Positions 15,717 to 24,508 of a DNA stretch of 64,000 bases are shown here, one piece after another. Position numbers and translations under genes: made by a program. Each line of letters starts with the position of its first letter. The stretch's first letter is position 1. Origin of the DNA: Flavobacterium soyae (GTDB lineage: Bacteria; Bacteroidota; Bacteroidia; Flavobacteriales; Flavobacteriaceae); the NCBI RefSeq assembly GCF_021245985.1, contig NZ_JAJQXA010000002.1, positions 164,668 to 228,667 on the forward strand, in the 5' to 3' direction. The notes beneath the pieces are model-generated. The model was not told where the DNA came from and did not search any database. It worked only from the letters and a program-made list of their open reading frames with translations.

Positions 15717-16667
15717 ATGCGCCATTTACATTTATTTTTTATACTCTTTTTTAGTTCTGTTTGTTTAGCACAGGAGGCTGACATAGAGTTAAAAAACATT
15801 AACGATACTATTTTAAATCCTAAGCGGGTTCTAAAAATACAAGATCCGCTCGATGCAGTAAAAACGATGCAAAAGTTGTTTCCCGGAAAATTATACAAAC
15901 TTTCTGACCACAATACTTTTATAAGCTGGAATTGTAAAACTTGTAAACCTTTGCCTTTTATTGATGTTAATGGTGTTGAAGGTGATCAATTATTCCCTTA
16001 TAGTGAAGGTGTGGCGACAAGACTTCTTGCCAATATTGATTATTCTGATTCGAAAGGGAACCAATTCAAAATTTTAGCTTTTAATCATTCTTATTACGAT
16101 GCAGATGGTTTACAAACCGGACGTTTTTCTGGCGGTTTGTTAGGTTTGGCAAAATTTGCTAAGAATGGCAATGCTTGGGAAATGCGATCTTTTCAGCCTG
16201 CAGTTGCTGCTTTTGGAGCTTTTGCACAATGCCCAACACCAAAACTTATACAAATTGGTGAAGATCAATTTGCATTTACATTATTGCATGTAAATGGCGG
16301 TGCCGGCGGTCCTTTTGAAGGTTATTTTTATATTGTCGCTGGTTTTGATGGTAAATACCAGCCTATTCTCGAAGCTAATAATTACCAGTTAACCAATGTT
16401 TCAAGTGTAAAATGGTCAGGTTCTTATACGGTTATAGATGATGGTACTAAAAAACATTTTAGAGATATTATTATTAAAACCGGCGGATCATTCAGTAAAG
16501 CTGCAAAAGCTGATGATGAGTTTGAAGTTACGCCTCCAGAGGAAATCGCTGCAATGGCAAAAACTAAAAAATCATTTAATTTTGAGATCGAAAGACGTTT
16601 TTCTTTTAAGGGAAAATCATATAAATTGATTGGTAAGCCCGTTGTAAAGTTTTCTAATGTGAAATAA
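15717..16667 (+). CDS. Secreted protein of unknown function
   Basis: A 316-residue protein with a signal peptide (residues 1-18, ending CLAQ). I do not recognise a family. The mature part begins acidic and has a CKTC motif (SWNCKTCKPLPFID, near residue 74). A glycine-rich middle follows (GGLLGLAKFAKNG, VNGGAGGPFEGYFY), then beta-rich segments, and a Lys-rich end. The two close cysteines could bind metal or form a disulfide. The stop codon is one base from the stop of the convergent YeiH-type gene, leaving no room for a terminator, so the transcripts probably overlap. Confidence 0.75.
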   Translation: MRHLHLFFILFFSSVCLAQEADIELKNINDTILNPKRVLKIQDPLDAVKTMQKLFPGKLYKLSDHNTFISWNCKTCKPLPFIDVNGVEGDQLFPYSEGVATRLLANIDYSDSKGNQFKILAFNHSYYDADGLQTGRFSGGLLGLAKFAKNGNAWEMRSFQPAVAAFGAFAQCPTPKLIQIGEDQFAFTLLHVNGGAGGPFEGYFYIVAGFDGKYQPILEANNYQLTNVSSVKWSGSYTVIDDGTKKHFRDIIIKTGGSFSKAAKADDEFEVTPPEEIAAMAKTKKSFNFEIERRFSFKGKSYKLIGKPVVKFSNVK

Positions 16668-16668
16668 T

Positions 16669-17634
16669 CTAGCTTAGAAAAACAATTGACGCTAAACTTA
16701 AACCTGCAATAAATACCCATAGAAAAACTCCCTGAAGCAAAGGCTTTACTCCTACTGATTTTAAAGTATTTATATTTAAAGCTGCTCCAATTAAAAACAA
16801 TGTAATGGTTAAACCAATTTTAGCCAGATTTACAATATGCGGTGCAACAATCGATACTTGCGGAACGTAAGAATTAATAAGCATTGCTAAAACGAACAAA
16901 CCAATAAAATAAGGAATCTTTATTTTTGAGTTTTTATTTTTGAAAATAACGGCTGTTAAAAGTGAAATTGGAATAATCCATAAAGCTCTGGCCAGTTTTA
17001 CGGTTGTTGCGATTTGCAAGGCTTCTGCCCCGTATTTATTTGCTGCGCCAACTACAGAACTTGTATCGTGAATGGCAATAGCGCACCATAATCCAAAATC
17101 TTTTTGAGACAAATCAAGCTGATGTCCGATAAATGGGAAAACAAACAACGCAATTGAATTTAGAATAAATATTACGCCTAAAGCAATTGATGTCTGATTT
17201 TCATTTGATTTTATTACGGGAGAAATTGCTGCAATGGCACTTCCGCCGCAAATCGCTGTTCCGCATGAAATTAAATGCGATGTTTTTTTCTCGGTTTTCA
17301 ACCATTTCCCTAAAAGGAATCCAAAGATAATAGTACTGAAAATTGAAAAAACAGTTAATACAAAACCTTCTTTTCCTACTGAAAAGGCACTTGATGCGTT
17401 CATTCCGAAGCCTAAACCTACTACTGAAAACTGCAGCAAAAATGTGATGGCTTTACTATTGAATTCGACAAAAGGATTTCCGAAAACATTCACGACTATA
17501 ATTCCAAGTAATAATGCAATTGGTGGAGAAATTATCGAAAACAAACACAGTAAAATTACCACAGCAAAAATTAACTGTTGCAAGAAGTGATTTATTTCAA
17601 ATAATTGAGATGCGGAATGTTGTTTCGTTTTCAA
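16669..17634 (-). CDS. YeiH-family (UPF0324) putative sulfate/anion exporter
   Basis: A 321-residue polytopic membrane protein with about ten hydrophobic segments. Recognised by VVGLGFGMNASSAF, CGTAICGGSAIAAISPVI, AIHDTSSVVGAA and TVKLARALWI, all typical of the conserved family that includes YeiH. Family members are predicted anion or sulfite/sulfate exporters; function is poorly established. A LysR-type regulator lies 74 bases upstream on the same strand, the same pairing as YeiE-YeiH in E. coli, which supports regulation by that protein. Confidence 0.85.
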   Translation of the reverse strand: MKTKQHSASQLFEINHFLQQLIFAVVILLCLFSIISPPIALLLGIIVVNVFGNPFVEFNSKAITFLLQFSVVGLGFGMNASSAFSVGKEGFVLTVFSIFSTIIFGFLLGKWLKTEKKTSHLISCGTAICGGSAIAAISPVIKSNENQTSIALGVIFILNSIALFVFPFIGHQLDLSQKDFGLWCAIAIHDTSSVVGAANKYGAEALQIATTVKLARALWIIPISLLTAVIFKNKNSKIKIPYFIGLFVLAMLINSYVPQVSIVAPHIVNLAKIGLTITLFLIGAALNINTLKSVGVKPLLQGVFLWVFIAGLSLASIVFLS

Positions 17635-17708
17635 AATAGAGTAATTGATATTTACTCTGCAAAGTTCCGTTGATTAAATGGAATTCGCCAATCGTAAAAT
17701 ACAATCGA

Positions 17709-18605
17709 CTATAACTTCAAGTTATAATGGTTTGCGATATTCTGAATAAACAACTCTGATAAAGGATCTGATTTTCCTAATAAAGTAATGATATAAAAAT
17801 GTCTTTCTATTGCTAATTTCTCAACATCTAAAACAATTAATTCTTTGTTTTTCAATTCTTTGCTAACTGCATGAATGGACATAAAAGCAAAACAATCTGA
17901 ATTTAATAAATAAGATTTTATGCTTTCTGTACTTCCTAACTGCATTTCGATTTGTAAATCTGAGAATTTTAAACCCACATTTTTAAGTGCAAATTCTATA
18001 ACTTCAAGTGTTCCTGATCCACGTTCGCGGGTTATAAATTTCATTGATTTTAAATCATCTACTGAAATTTCATTTTGTTTTACAAATGGATTATTGCTGT
18101 TGCAGACTAAAACCAGTTCGTCTTTTAAAAACGGAATGTATTTTATAGATTGATTTTTTGATTGTCCTTCGACAATTCCAATTTCGATTTCTTTATTGAT
18201 TAAAGCGTTTTCAATTTGTTCTGTATTTCCGTTTAACAAATTGACTTTTATGTCTTTTTGTTTTTGGTGGAAACGTGCCAAAACAGGAGAAATTATATAT
18301 TGAGAAATTGTGGTACTTGCTCCTAGTCTCAATAATCCCTGACGTTCGCTGATAAAGGAACTCATTTCAAAATCGATTTCGCGGTAAATTTCGAAGATTT
18401 CTTTAGTATGTTTAAGCAGAATTTCTCCGGCTGGAGTTAAAGCGATTTTAGAACCGTTTCGTTCAAAAAGTTTTGTTTTGTAGGTTTCTTCGAGTTCCTG
18501 AATATGTTTAGAAACTGCCGGCTGGGTAATATACAATTCGGTTGCCGCTTTAGTAAAATTAAGACGGAGTGCAACGGTGTAGAAAACTTTTAGCCTGAAA
18601 TCCAT
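17709..18605 (-). CDS. LysR-type transcriptional regulator
   Basis: A 298-residue regulator. The N-terminal winged helix-turn-helix is clear: FTKAATELYITQPAVSKHIQELE, followed in the family pattern by TKLFERNGSKIALTPAG. The C-terminal effector-binding domain begins near residue 90 (GLLRLGASTTISQYIISPVL). The start at MDFRLKVF is preferred because LysR proteins begin at this point. An upstream in-frame ATG at 18629 would add eight residues without family support. It lies directly upstream of the YeiH-type transporter and probably controls it. Upstream of the gene is a repeat element. Confidence 0.9.
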   Translation of the reverse strand: MDFRLKVFYTVALRLNFTKAATELYITQPAVSKHIQELEETYKTKLFERNGSKIALTPAGEILLKHTKEIFEIYREIDFEMSSFISERQGLLRLGASTTISQYIISPVLARFHQKQKDIKVNLLNGNTEQIENALINKEIEIGIVEGQSKNQSIKYIPFLKDELVLVCNSNNPFVKQNEISVDDLKSMKFITRERGSGTLEVIEFALKNVGLKFSDLQIEMQLGSTESIKSYLLNSDCFAFMSIHAVSKELKNKELIVLDVEKLAIERHFYIITLLGKSDPLSELFIQNIANHYNLKL

Positions 18606-18661
18606 ATTGTTATTTAATGTGAAACACAAATTTCACGAATTTACACGAATTAAATTTAGTA

Positions 18662-18826
18662 TAGTCCCTACGGGACAAATTTATTTGATGGATCATATTT
18701 TTTCTACCGACCTAAAACTCCTAACGGAGTTTATCTAACAAAAAAAATTAAACGGCAAAATCTCGTAGAGATTAAATATCGGTAGCAAAACCAGCGTTTC
18801 AAACACAATTTTGTCCCGTAGGGACT
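18662..18826. repeat. Family 3 nested-palindrome element, copy B
   Basis: A 165-bp element with terminal inverted repeats TAGTCCCTACGGGACAA (18662-18678) and its complement (18811-18826). Internally, AACTCCTAACGGAGTT precedes ATCTCGTAGAGAT, the reverse of the order in copy A, so the whole element is inverted relative to 5715-5887. It occupies most of the 242-base gap between the VWA-like gene and the LysR gene. Confidence 0.88.
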
Positions 18827-18847
18827 TTATATAATAATGTATAAAAT

Positions 18848-20875
18848 CTACAAAAGCCCATTATATTTCCTAACAAACCATTCCGCCGTTAATAAAGCCG
18901 CAATTAAAATCAATAACCAAACCCAGTCAATTATTGGAGTTTTGGTTGACACGTTTTTCTCGATTGATTTGTATTCTTTGTTTTCTAAAAGTGTATTTAT
19001 CAGATCTTCTGCTTGATTTTCAAAGAAAGCTTTTCCGTTGGTTTGTAACGCCAATTGTTTCAGTTTTAAAACATCAGGATTTACAAATTGCTTTTCGATA
19101 TCAAAATCTAAGATTTCAAAATGACTGGAATACGATGTGTTTGAATTTAATTCTTTTACGGTGAAATTATATTTTCCGGCTGTTAATCCTTCTAAATTTA
19201 CGGAGAACGAATTATTTCCTTTTAATAAATCGTAGTTTTTAGCTTGTTTGGTTTCAGCATTTGTAACGGTAATTGTAAGTCTCGCTTTTTCGTCAAACTC
19301 ATAATTTTTATTGAAGTATTGGGCGTTGATTACAATTTCTTCTCCAGAATTATAAAAACTTTCGTGTGTTACTACCAATGATTTTTTTGAAGTTGATGTT
19401 GCCAAAAACTGAATTATCTTATCTACAAAAACATCGTACTTTTCAAATGACTGATTGTCAATATGACTTTGCAAACGCCATTTCCAGCTGTTTTCTCCTA
19501 AAAGAAAAGCAGTTCGTTTTCCTTGATTTTCGGCGAAAGCCAATAAAGGCGCATTGGTAGAAACGTTTCTAATTTTTGAAGAAAGTAAAACAGAAACATT
19601 TCCGTTTGTTGAAATTGTTCCGAATGCATTTTGCAATGGCGGGAAGTTTTCAAAACCAATATTATCTATCGCAAACAAATTAAACTGCGATTGAAACTCT
19701 GATAAATAATCTTCAACTTGTCCGCTCATTTTGAAGATTAAATTGTTTTGCTGCTGGTTTAGAAAATTAAAATCGGTGTTGTTTCCGGTTATAATAAACG
19801 TATTTCTTCCGGCAGCTTTATTGTTGTCAAAAATTGGTTTGAAAGCATAAGTCGGCTGATATAAAACTAAAACCGAAGCTTCTTGTAACTGATTAATATC
19901 ATTTGGTTTAACCAAGATTACTTTACGCTGCGCATTAACTTCTATTGAACGTTTTAAGGCCGCAATATCCGGGTGATTTATTGCCGAAACAATTGCAATC
20001 GTTGATTTTTGATCGATGATTTCGACGGCAAAATTCTTGATATTATTGTAGCTGTTTTTCTCTTTTGCGTTTGAAGAAATATTGGCTCTAAAAATCTGCA
20101 GCCCTACTTTATCTGCAGGTAAAAGCAGATTTAAAGTGGCTGTTTTTTTTGATGGAGAAAAAGAAACTTTCTCTTTTGCTACAACTGAATTTCCCTGCGA
20201 AATTGTAAAATCGGCAGTTGTGGCTTTGTCTCCGGCATATTGCAAAAAAACTTCAACGGGAAATTTATTTTTGTGGAATGCGTATTTGTTTACGTTAAGC
20301 TGATTTATTTTTAAATCAAAAAACGTGGTTGTATCTCCTACAACCAAAGGATAAACTTTATTGGCAGGATCGAATCTATATACGTAGTCGTTTCCTGTAG
20401 TTTGATTTCCGTCGGTAATAATAACGGTTGGGAAAGTCAGGTTTTTGTTGATGCTTTTTAAATTCTTGGCAACTTCGTCTAAATTGGTTTGTTTTCCTTT
20501 GAAATCAAATTTATCTGAGGTTTTAAATTCATCGTCAAACTGATATGACTGAATATCGAATTTTTCTTTTAAAGCTGGATTTGAAATTAGCTTTTGATAT
20601 AATTCGACTGCTTTTTTATCTGATTTTAAAGCTGTTATCGAACTCGAATTATCGACTGCAATGGCTAATGGTGTTTTAGTTATTTCGAGCGAATTTTTAG
20701 AAATTATCGGGTTTATCAATAAAACCAATAATCCGAAAATAGCCAAAAAACGTAAAAAAGCCAAAAACCAAATCAGATTTGATTTGGTTTTGGCTTTATA
20801 AAAGTATTGAAAGTACGACAAACCACCCGCTATTACTAAAGAAAGTAATAATAATAAAATCGTGTTTGTAGTCAT
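18848..20875 (-). CDS. VWA-like membrane protein of unknown function
   Basis: A 675-residue protein with two N-terminal transmembrane helices (about 4-22 and 34-56) and one near the C-terminus (WVWLLILIAALLTAEWFV). A degenerate von Willebrand A-like domain begins with AVDNSSS (D75, a MIDAS-type DxSxS) and contains VIITDGNQTTG. Then come beta-sandwich regions. The layout resembles BatA-like proteins and membrane proteins with a glutamine-amidotransferase-like fold common in Bacteroidota. Such proteins are usually found with MoxR/DUF58 genes, which are absent here. Function is unknown; it is monocistronic or a short unit. Confidence 0.7.
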   Translation of the reverse strand: MTTNTILLLLLSLVIAGGLSYFQYFYKAKTKSNLIWFLAFLRFLAIFGLLVLLINPIISKNSLEITKTPLAIAVDNSSSITALKSDKKAVELYQKLISNPALKEKFDIQSYQFDDEFKTSDKFDFKGKQTNLDEVAKNLKSINKNLTFPTVIITDGNQTTGNDYVYRFDPANKVYPLVVGDTTTFFDLKINQLNVNKYAFHKNKFPVEVFLQYAGDKATTADFTISQGNSVVAKEKVSFSPSKKTATLNLLLPADKVGLQIFRANISSNAKEKNSYNNIKNFAVEIIDQKSTIAIVSAINHPDIAALKRSIEVNAQRKVILVKPNDINQLQEASVLVLYQPTYAFKPIFDNNKAAGRNTFIITGNNTDFNFLNQQQNNLIFKMSGQVEDYLSEFQSQFNLFAIDNIGFENFPPLQNAFGTISTNGNVSVLLSSKIRNVSTNAPLLAFAENQGKRTAFLLGENSWKWRLQSHIDNQSFEKYDVFVDKIIQFLATSTSKKSLVVTHESFYNSGEEIVINAQYFNKNYEFDEKARLTITVTNAETKQAKNYDLLKGNNSFSVNLEGLTAGKYNFTVKELNSNTSYSSHFEILDFDIEKQFVNPDVLKLKQLALQTNGKAFFENQAEDLINTLLENKEYKSIEKNVSTKTPIIDWVWLLILIAALLTAEWFVRKYNGLL

Positions 20876-21002
20876 ATTTTTTTAGTATTCAGTAATCAGT
20901 TTTTAGTGATCAGCATTAGAAAATCGAATTATAACAAATGTGTTCTCTTTATTATTATCAGACTATATTTACTGAATACTTAAAACTGAACACTGCAAAC
21001 TA

Positions 21003-21749
21003 TTAAGTAAGCATTCCTCCACAAACATTAAGGACTTGTCCGGTAATATAACTGCTCATATCTGAAGCTAAGAAAAGACAAGCGTTTGCTACATCTTCAG
21101 GGCTTCCGCCACGTTTTAACGGAATCCCTTCTCTCCATCCTTTTACTATATCTTCAGATAATTTTGCTGTCATTTCAGTTTCGATAAACCCTGGTGCGAT
21201 TGCGTTACAGCGAATATTACGAGAACCTAATTCTAAAGCTACAGATTTTGTAAAACCAATTGCTCCGGCTTTTGAAGCAGCATAGTTTGTCTGTCCGGCA
21301 TTTCCTGAAACTCCAACTACAGAACTAATATTAATAATAGAACCTGCACGCTGTTTTAAGAAAGTTTTTTGAATTGCTTTTGTCATATTGAAAACTGATT
21401 TCAGGTTAACATCAATAACCTGGTCAAAATCAGCTTCAGACATACGCATAAGTAAATTATCTTTTGTGATTCCGGCGTTGTTAATTAAAATATCAACTGT
21501 TCCAAAATCTGCTAAAACAGCATCAACAAAAGTCTGCGCTTCATTAAAATCGGCAGCGTTAGATTGGTAACCTTTTGCTTTTACTCCTAAACTATTCAAC
21601 TCAGCTTCAAGAGCTTCTGCAGATGCAGCAGATGAACTGTATGTAAATGCTACGTTTGCTCCGTGTTTAGCAAAAACTTCTGCAATTCCTTTACCAATTC
21701 CGCGGCTGGCGCCAGTAATGATTGCTACTTTTCCTTCTAGTAATTTCAT
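21003..21749 (-). CDS. fabG: 3-oxoacyl-[acyl-carrier-protein] reductase
   Basis: A short-chain dehydrogenase that uses NADPH to reduce beta-ketoacyl-ACP in fatty acid elongation. Visible features: the cofactor loop TGASRGIGKG near the N-terminus, NNAG (ILINNAGIT), the catalytic Ser in NISSVVG, and Y-x-x-x-K in YAASKAG. The C-terminus YITGQVLNVCGGM is typical of FabG. The 248-residue length is standard. It is transcribed alone; a -7 box lies 31 bases upstream. Confidence 0.93.
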   Translation of the reverse strand: MKLLEGKVAIITGASRGIGKGIAEVFAKHGANVAFTYSSSAASAEALEAELNSLGVKAKGYQSNAADFNEAQTFVDAVLADFGTVDILINNAGITKDNLLMRMSEADFDQVIDVNLKSVFNMTKAIQKTFLKQRAGSIINISSVVGVSGNAGQTNYAASKAGAIGFTKSVALELGSRNIRCNAIAPGFIETEMTAKLSEDIVKGWREGIPLKRGGSPEDVANACLFLASDMSSYITGQVLNVCGGMLT

Positions 21750-21780
21750 ATTAAGGTATTCGTTTTTATTTTTTGAAATA

Positions 21781-21788
21781 CAAATATA
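21781..21788 (-). promoter_or_regulatory. -7 promoter box of fabG
   Basis: TATATTTG on the minus strand, identical to the his operon box, lies 31 bases upstream of the fabG start. No well-placed -33 TTG is visible. Confidence 0.5.
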
Positions 21789-21854
21789 GAGTATTTGGGC
21801 GTTTAATAAAATTTGTAATACAAAATTTGGTTCAGAATTTTCTTTTTATTGTAA

Positions 21855-21883
21855 ATAAAAAAACAGCTCAATAAATGAGCTGC
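21855..21883 (-). terminator. Terminator after the small membrane protein gene
   Basis: Stem CAGCTCA/TGAGCTG with a five-base loop, followed by a U-run on the minus strand. Together with about 30 bases next to it, this is a near-copy of the terminator at 22209-22238. Confidence 0.8.
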
Positions 21884-21914
21884 TCCCTCCAAAATAAAAA
21901 TCAAAACTAAATTT

Positions 21915-22187
21915 TTATATATGATTTTGATATGTTATAAAATACATAATTCCAAGAACCACAGCCATAATCAGCATTCTATAAATAGATGCCTGAAACT
22001 CTTTTGTTCCTTCTATTTTATCTTTTTTCTTTTGTTTTATAAAACTTGCAATCGCAAAAGGTATACTTATTATAATAGACAAGCATAAATAATATCTTGT
22101 ATAATCCGGATAAAACCATGATACGGCCTGAAGTATTAAACCCCATAAAAAGAAAATAATATTTATTGGTGTAAGGTACTTTTTCAT
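21915..22187 (-). CDS. Small membrane protein of unknown function
   Basis: A 90-residue protein with three predicted transmembrane helices (about 8-25, 31-49 and 69-85), separated by a Lys-rich cytoplasmic loop (KQKKKDKIEG). I do not recognise a family. An overlapping ORF in another frame (22018-22224) is rejected because it lacks a coherent profile. The gene lies downstream of the DUF4302 lipoprotein gene, separated by a terminator, and is followed by a nearly identical terminator and 3' flank. Confidence 0.6.
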   Translation of the reverse strand: MKKYLTPINIIFFLWGLILQAVSWFYPDYTRYYLCLSIIISIPFAIASFIKQKKKDKIEGTKEFQASIYRMLIMAVVLGIMYFITYQNHI

Positions 22188-22208
22188 TGCTTTTTAGAAT
22201 TTGGTTAG

Positions 22209-22238
22209 AAAAAAAACAGCTCAAAAAAATTGAGCTGC
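22209..22238 (-). terminator. Terminator after the SusCD-associated operon
   Basis: Stem CAGCTCA(A)/(T)TGAGCTG followed by a long U-run on the minus strand, 34 bases downstream of the DUF4302 stop codon. It ends the uptake operon. Confidence 0.85.
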
Positions 22239-22271
22239 TTCCTCCAAAATAAAAATTAAAACTAAAAATTA

Positions 22272-23618
22272 CTATAATTGATATGTTGTCATTCTAAAGT
22301 TAGTTGTAGGACTTGTAAGCGTATAAATGTTGTTTGAAAACGTAATTTTAAATGCTTCTTTTTTCAAGTAAAGTCCTGCCGTATTGAAGAATTCATCATC
22401 AAGTGCTTTTAAGTAAGCCGGAGCCGGGATATAAGCTGATCCATCATCCCATGAATCATGAGTCAGAATAATTCGTTTGTTTGTATCATCTGCACTTGTT
22501 GTAAAGTTGTGATAAACACTTGGTTTTCCTCCTGCGAAACGATATTGGATATAGTTACCAAAAGCTGAATTGAAATAAATTTGAATTCTAGTTATTTTTT
22601 GATTTGCCGGTAATGTAGCATTTACATTGTCAAATAACGTTTTAAAGTATGCAGAAGTTGTTGGTGCTGTATAAAGATTTGCAGTAATAAAACTTATAAC
22701 CATTTGCGGCTGACCATTTAAGAAATTTTTATAGTCATCAGTAATGATTAAAGGTTTATTAGAATATTTAATTTCAGCCTTAACTCCACCAGTTCCTGTA
22801 GCTGTAAAACTTCCATCAGCATCATTATACACAAAATTTGATAATTTTTGTCCGCCAACTTCTACAGCCGGGCTTACAACAATTCCGGTTGGTGTGTACC
22901 CAACTCCCATATTGTAGCTGATAGAATATCCGCTTTCGATAGAATTTGATTCTGCAAAACGAGTTACTTCGCTAAAAGAAAAATCAAATTTGTGCGTTGT
23001 CGTACCATCTGTAGTTTCCAGTAATCTAAAAAGCGGTCTTTCATCGCTTCCTATTACGTTTTGCTCCATTACCAGATTCTGAGGCAGTTTTGCCCAATCA
23101 TCGGCCGTTGCTTTTACAAAACGTATTTCTGTACCGTTTCTGTTTGCTTTAAAAATGATTTCTCCGTTTTCTTGTCCGTAATATAAAAACTGAAAGTCTC
23201 CTAAATATCCTTTGGCCCTTAATGCCGGAATTGGATAATTATCTGATTCTGATAAAAGGTGAATTCTGTTTTTTGTTGTAAAGGTTAAACTTACTGTACT
23301 TCCAAGCTGTATTGCATATTCACTTTTATATACATCAGTATCTGCATCAAAATCAGAAGCCATTTCTACAGTTCCGTCCTGAGCAAACTTAAACAAGTGT
23401 GTGTATCCTCCTAAAACTGTATTATCTGTAAAATAAACCGCCTTCCAGCCAAATTGTGATGAAAGCAGCGCAGTATTAAGTTCAGATTTTTGATTGTTTA
23501 AACGTGTTGTAGGCGTTTCGTCAAATAATTGATCGGCATCTGTATTATTGTTACAGGCGCATAAATGCAGTATCAAAATAGCTGCAAATAAATACTTATA
23601 TATGTTTTTTATTTTCAT
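22272..23618 (-). CDS. DUF4302 family lipoprotein
   Basis: A 448-residue lipoprotein with a lipobox around LCAC (lipidated C22). The mature protein starts with NNNTDADQLFDETPTTRL, followed by a beta-rich body (SSQFGWKAVYFTDN, YTHLFKFAQDGTVEMASDFD). This pattern matches the DUF4302 family, found beside SusC/SusD genes. It is probably exposed at the cell surface and works with the adjacent transporter, but its ligand is unknown. It is the last gene of the operon, 10 bases after the metallohydrolase, and is followed by a terminator. Confidence 0.8.
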   Translation of the reverse strand: MKIKNIYKYLFAAILILHLCACNNNTDADQLFDETPTTRLNNQKSELNTALLSSQFGWKAVYFTDNTVLGGYTHLFKFAQDGTVEMASDFDADTDVYKSEYAIQLGSTVSLTFTTKNRIHLLSESDNYPIPALRAKGYLGDFQFLYYGQENGEIIFKANRNGTEIRFVKATADDWAKLPQNLVMEQNVIGSDERPLFRLLETTDGTTTHKFDFSFSEVTRFAESNSIESGYSISYNMGVGYTPTGIVVSPAVEVGGQKLSNFVYNDADGSFTATGTGGVKAEIKYSNKPLIITDDYKNFLNGQPQMVISFITANLYTAPTTSAYFKTLFDNVNATLPANQKITRIQIYFNSAFGNYIQYRFAGGKPSVYHNFTTSADDTNKRIILTHDSWDDGSAYIPAPAYLKALDDEFFNTAGLYLKKEAFKITFSNNIYTLTSPTTNFRMTTYQL

Positions 23619-23628
23619 GATACTTGTT

Positions 23629-24489
23629 TTAGTTGTTTATTACAGCGGTTGTGTTTTTCTCAGCTTCATCTCTTAAAGCATAAAAGTCCATGTTGAATGC
23701 TTCTTTGAAATATTTTACTACAAGAGCTTCTTTTGTTTTTAATGCCTGTAATGCAAACGGACTTTGGATACCAGTTAAAAATGCTTCGTATTGTGCTTTT
23801 GTGAAAATTAAAATCATTGAAGCTGTTTCTGCAAAGTCTTCATTAATATTTGATCTTGCATAAGATGTAATAAATCCAATTTCGTTTGATTCCGGAATAT
23901 CATAATTATACCAGTCTGCCGTATATCCTACAGGTGTTACTGCAGCCCACGCTTTTTCGTCAAAAGGTTTGTTTTGATTCAAAATATGGATGTACTCGTG
24001 CTGAATGGTGTGTATAAATTCTGATACGTTTGCACGATCTGACTTGTCTATATAATCTGTTTCAAATAATGTAACACGCTGTCCTCCTTCGGCTATACCC
24101 AGGGTTCTTGTTCCTACACTGTTTAAGTTTACTCCTCCAACCAGAACAATTTCTCTTGGTGCAATTTTTTTAACAAAATCTGCCCCGCCAACTGTTGAGT
24201 AGCTTTTTAGCCATATTTCTTCAACAATTTCAAGTGCCGGCTGCACTTTATCGATTGTTGGCGGAAATAAATAACGGCTGTTATCTACTGTATTTTGGTT
24301 CCATTTGTATTGTACATTAATATTAAAAGGGTTTAAATATGTAGTTGCAATCCAGTTATCTAAGGCCGTTTTTACTGGCTGTGTATAGTCTAACTGGCTT
24401 TCTCCCGGCTGATCTTCGCTTCCGCATGAAATTAGAGCTGCCGAAACCATAGCCATAACGATAATTTTATTGTATTTGAATAGTTTCAT
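23629..24489 (-). CDS. SusCD-associated zinc metallohydrolase lipoprotein
   Basis: A 286-residue lipoprotein with a lipobox at ALISC (C22). The zinc motif HEYIH (H164-H168) follows EFIHTIQ, and a probable third ligand lies in INEDFAE (217-221), 50 residues on, as in gluzincin-like peptidases. It matches the substrate-import-associated zinc metallohydrolase lipoproteins of Bacteroidota, always found near TonB-linked transporters. A role in trimming a protein or peptide substrate at the cell surface is plausible but unproven. It lies between SusD (20 bases) and DUF4302 (10 bases), so it belongs to the same operon. Confidence 0.85.
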   Translation of the reverse strand: MKLFKYNKIIVMAMVSAALISCGSEDQPGESQLDYTQPVKTALDNWIATTYLNPFNINVQYKWNQNTVDNSRYLFPPTIDKVQPALEIVEEIWLKSYSTVGGADFVKKIAPREIVLVGGVNLNSVGTRTLGIAEGGQRVTLFETDYIDKSDRANVSEFIHTIQHEYIHILNQNKPFDEKAWAAVTPVGYTADWYNYDIPESNEIGFITSYARSNINEDFAETASMILIFTKAQYEAFLTGIQSPFALQALKTKEALVVKYFKEAFNMDFYALRDEAEKNTTAVINN

Positions 24490-24508
24490 AAGTTTTTAAT
24501 TTTAAAGA

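Noticed and set aside
22018..22224. A 68-codon minus-strand ORF overlapping the small membrane gene
   Set aside because: Overlaps in another frame the 90-residue ORF, which has a clear three-helix profile; the alternative has none.
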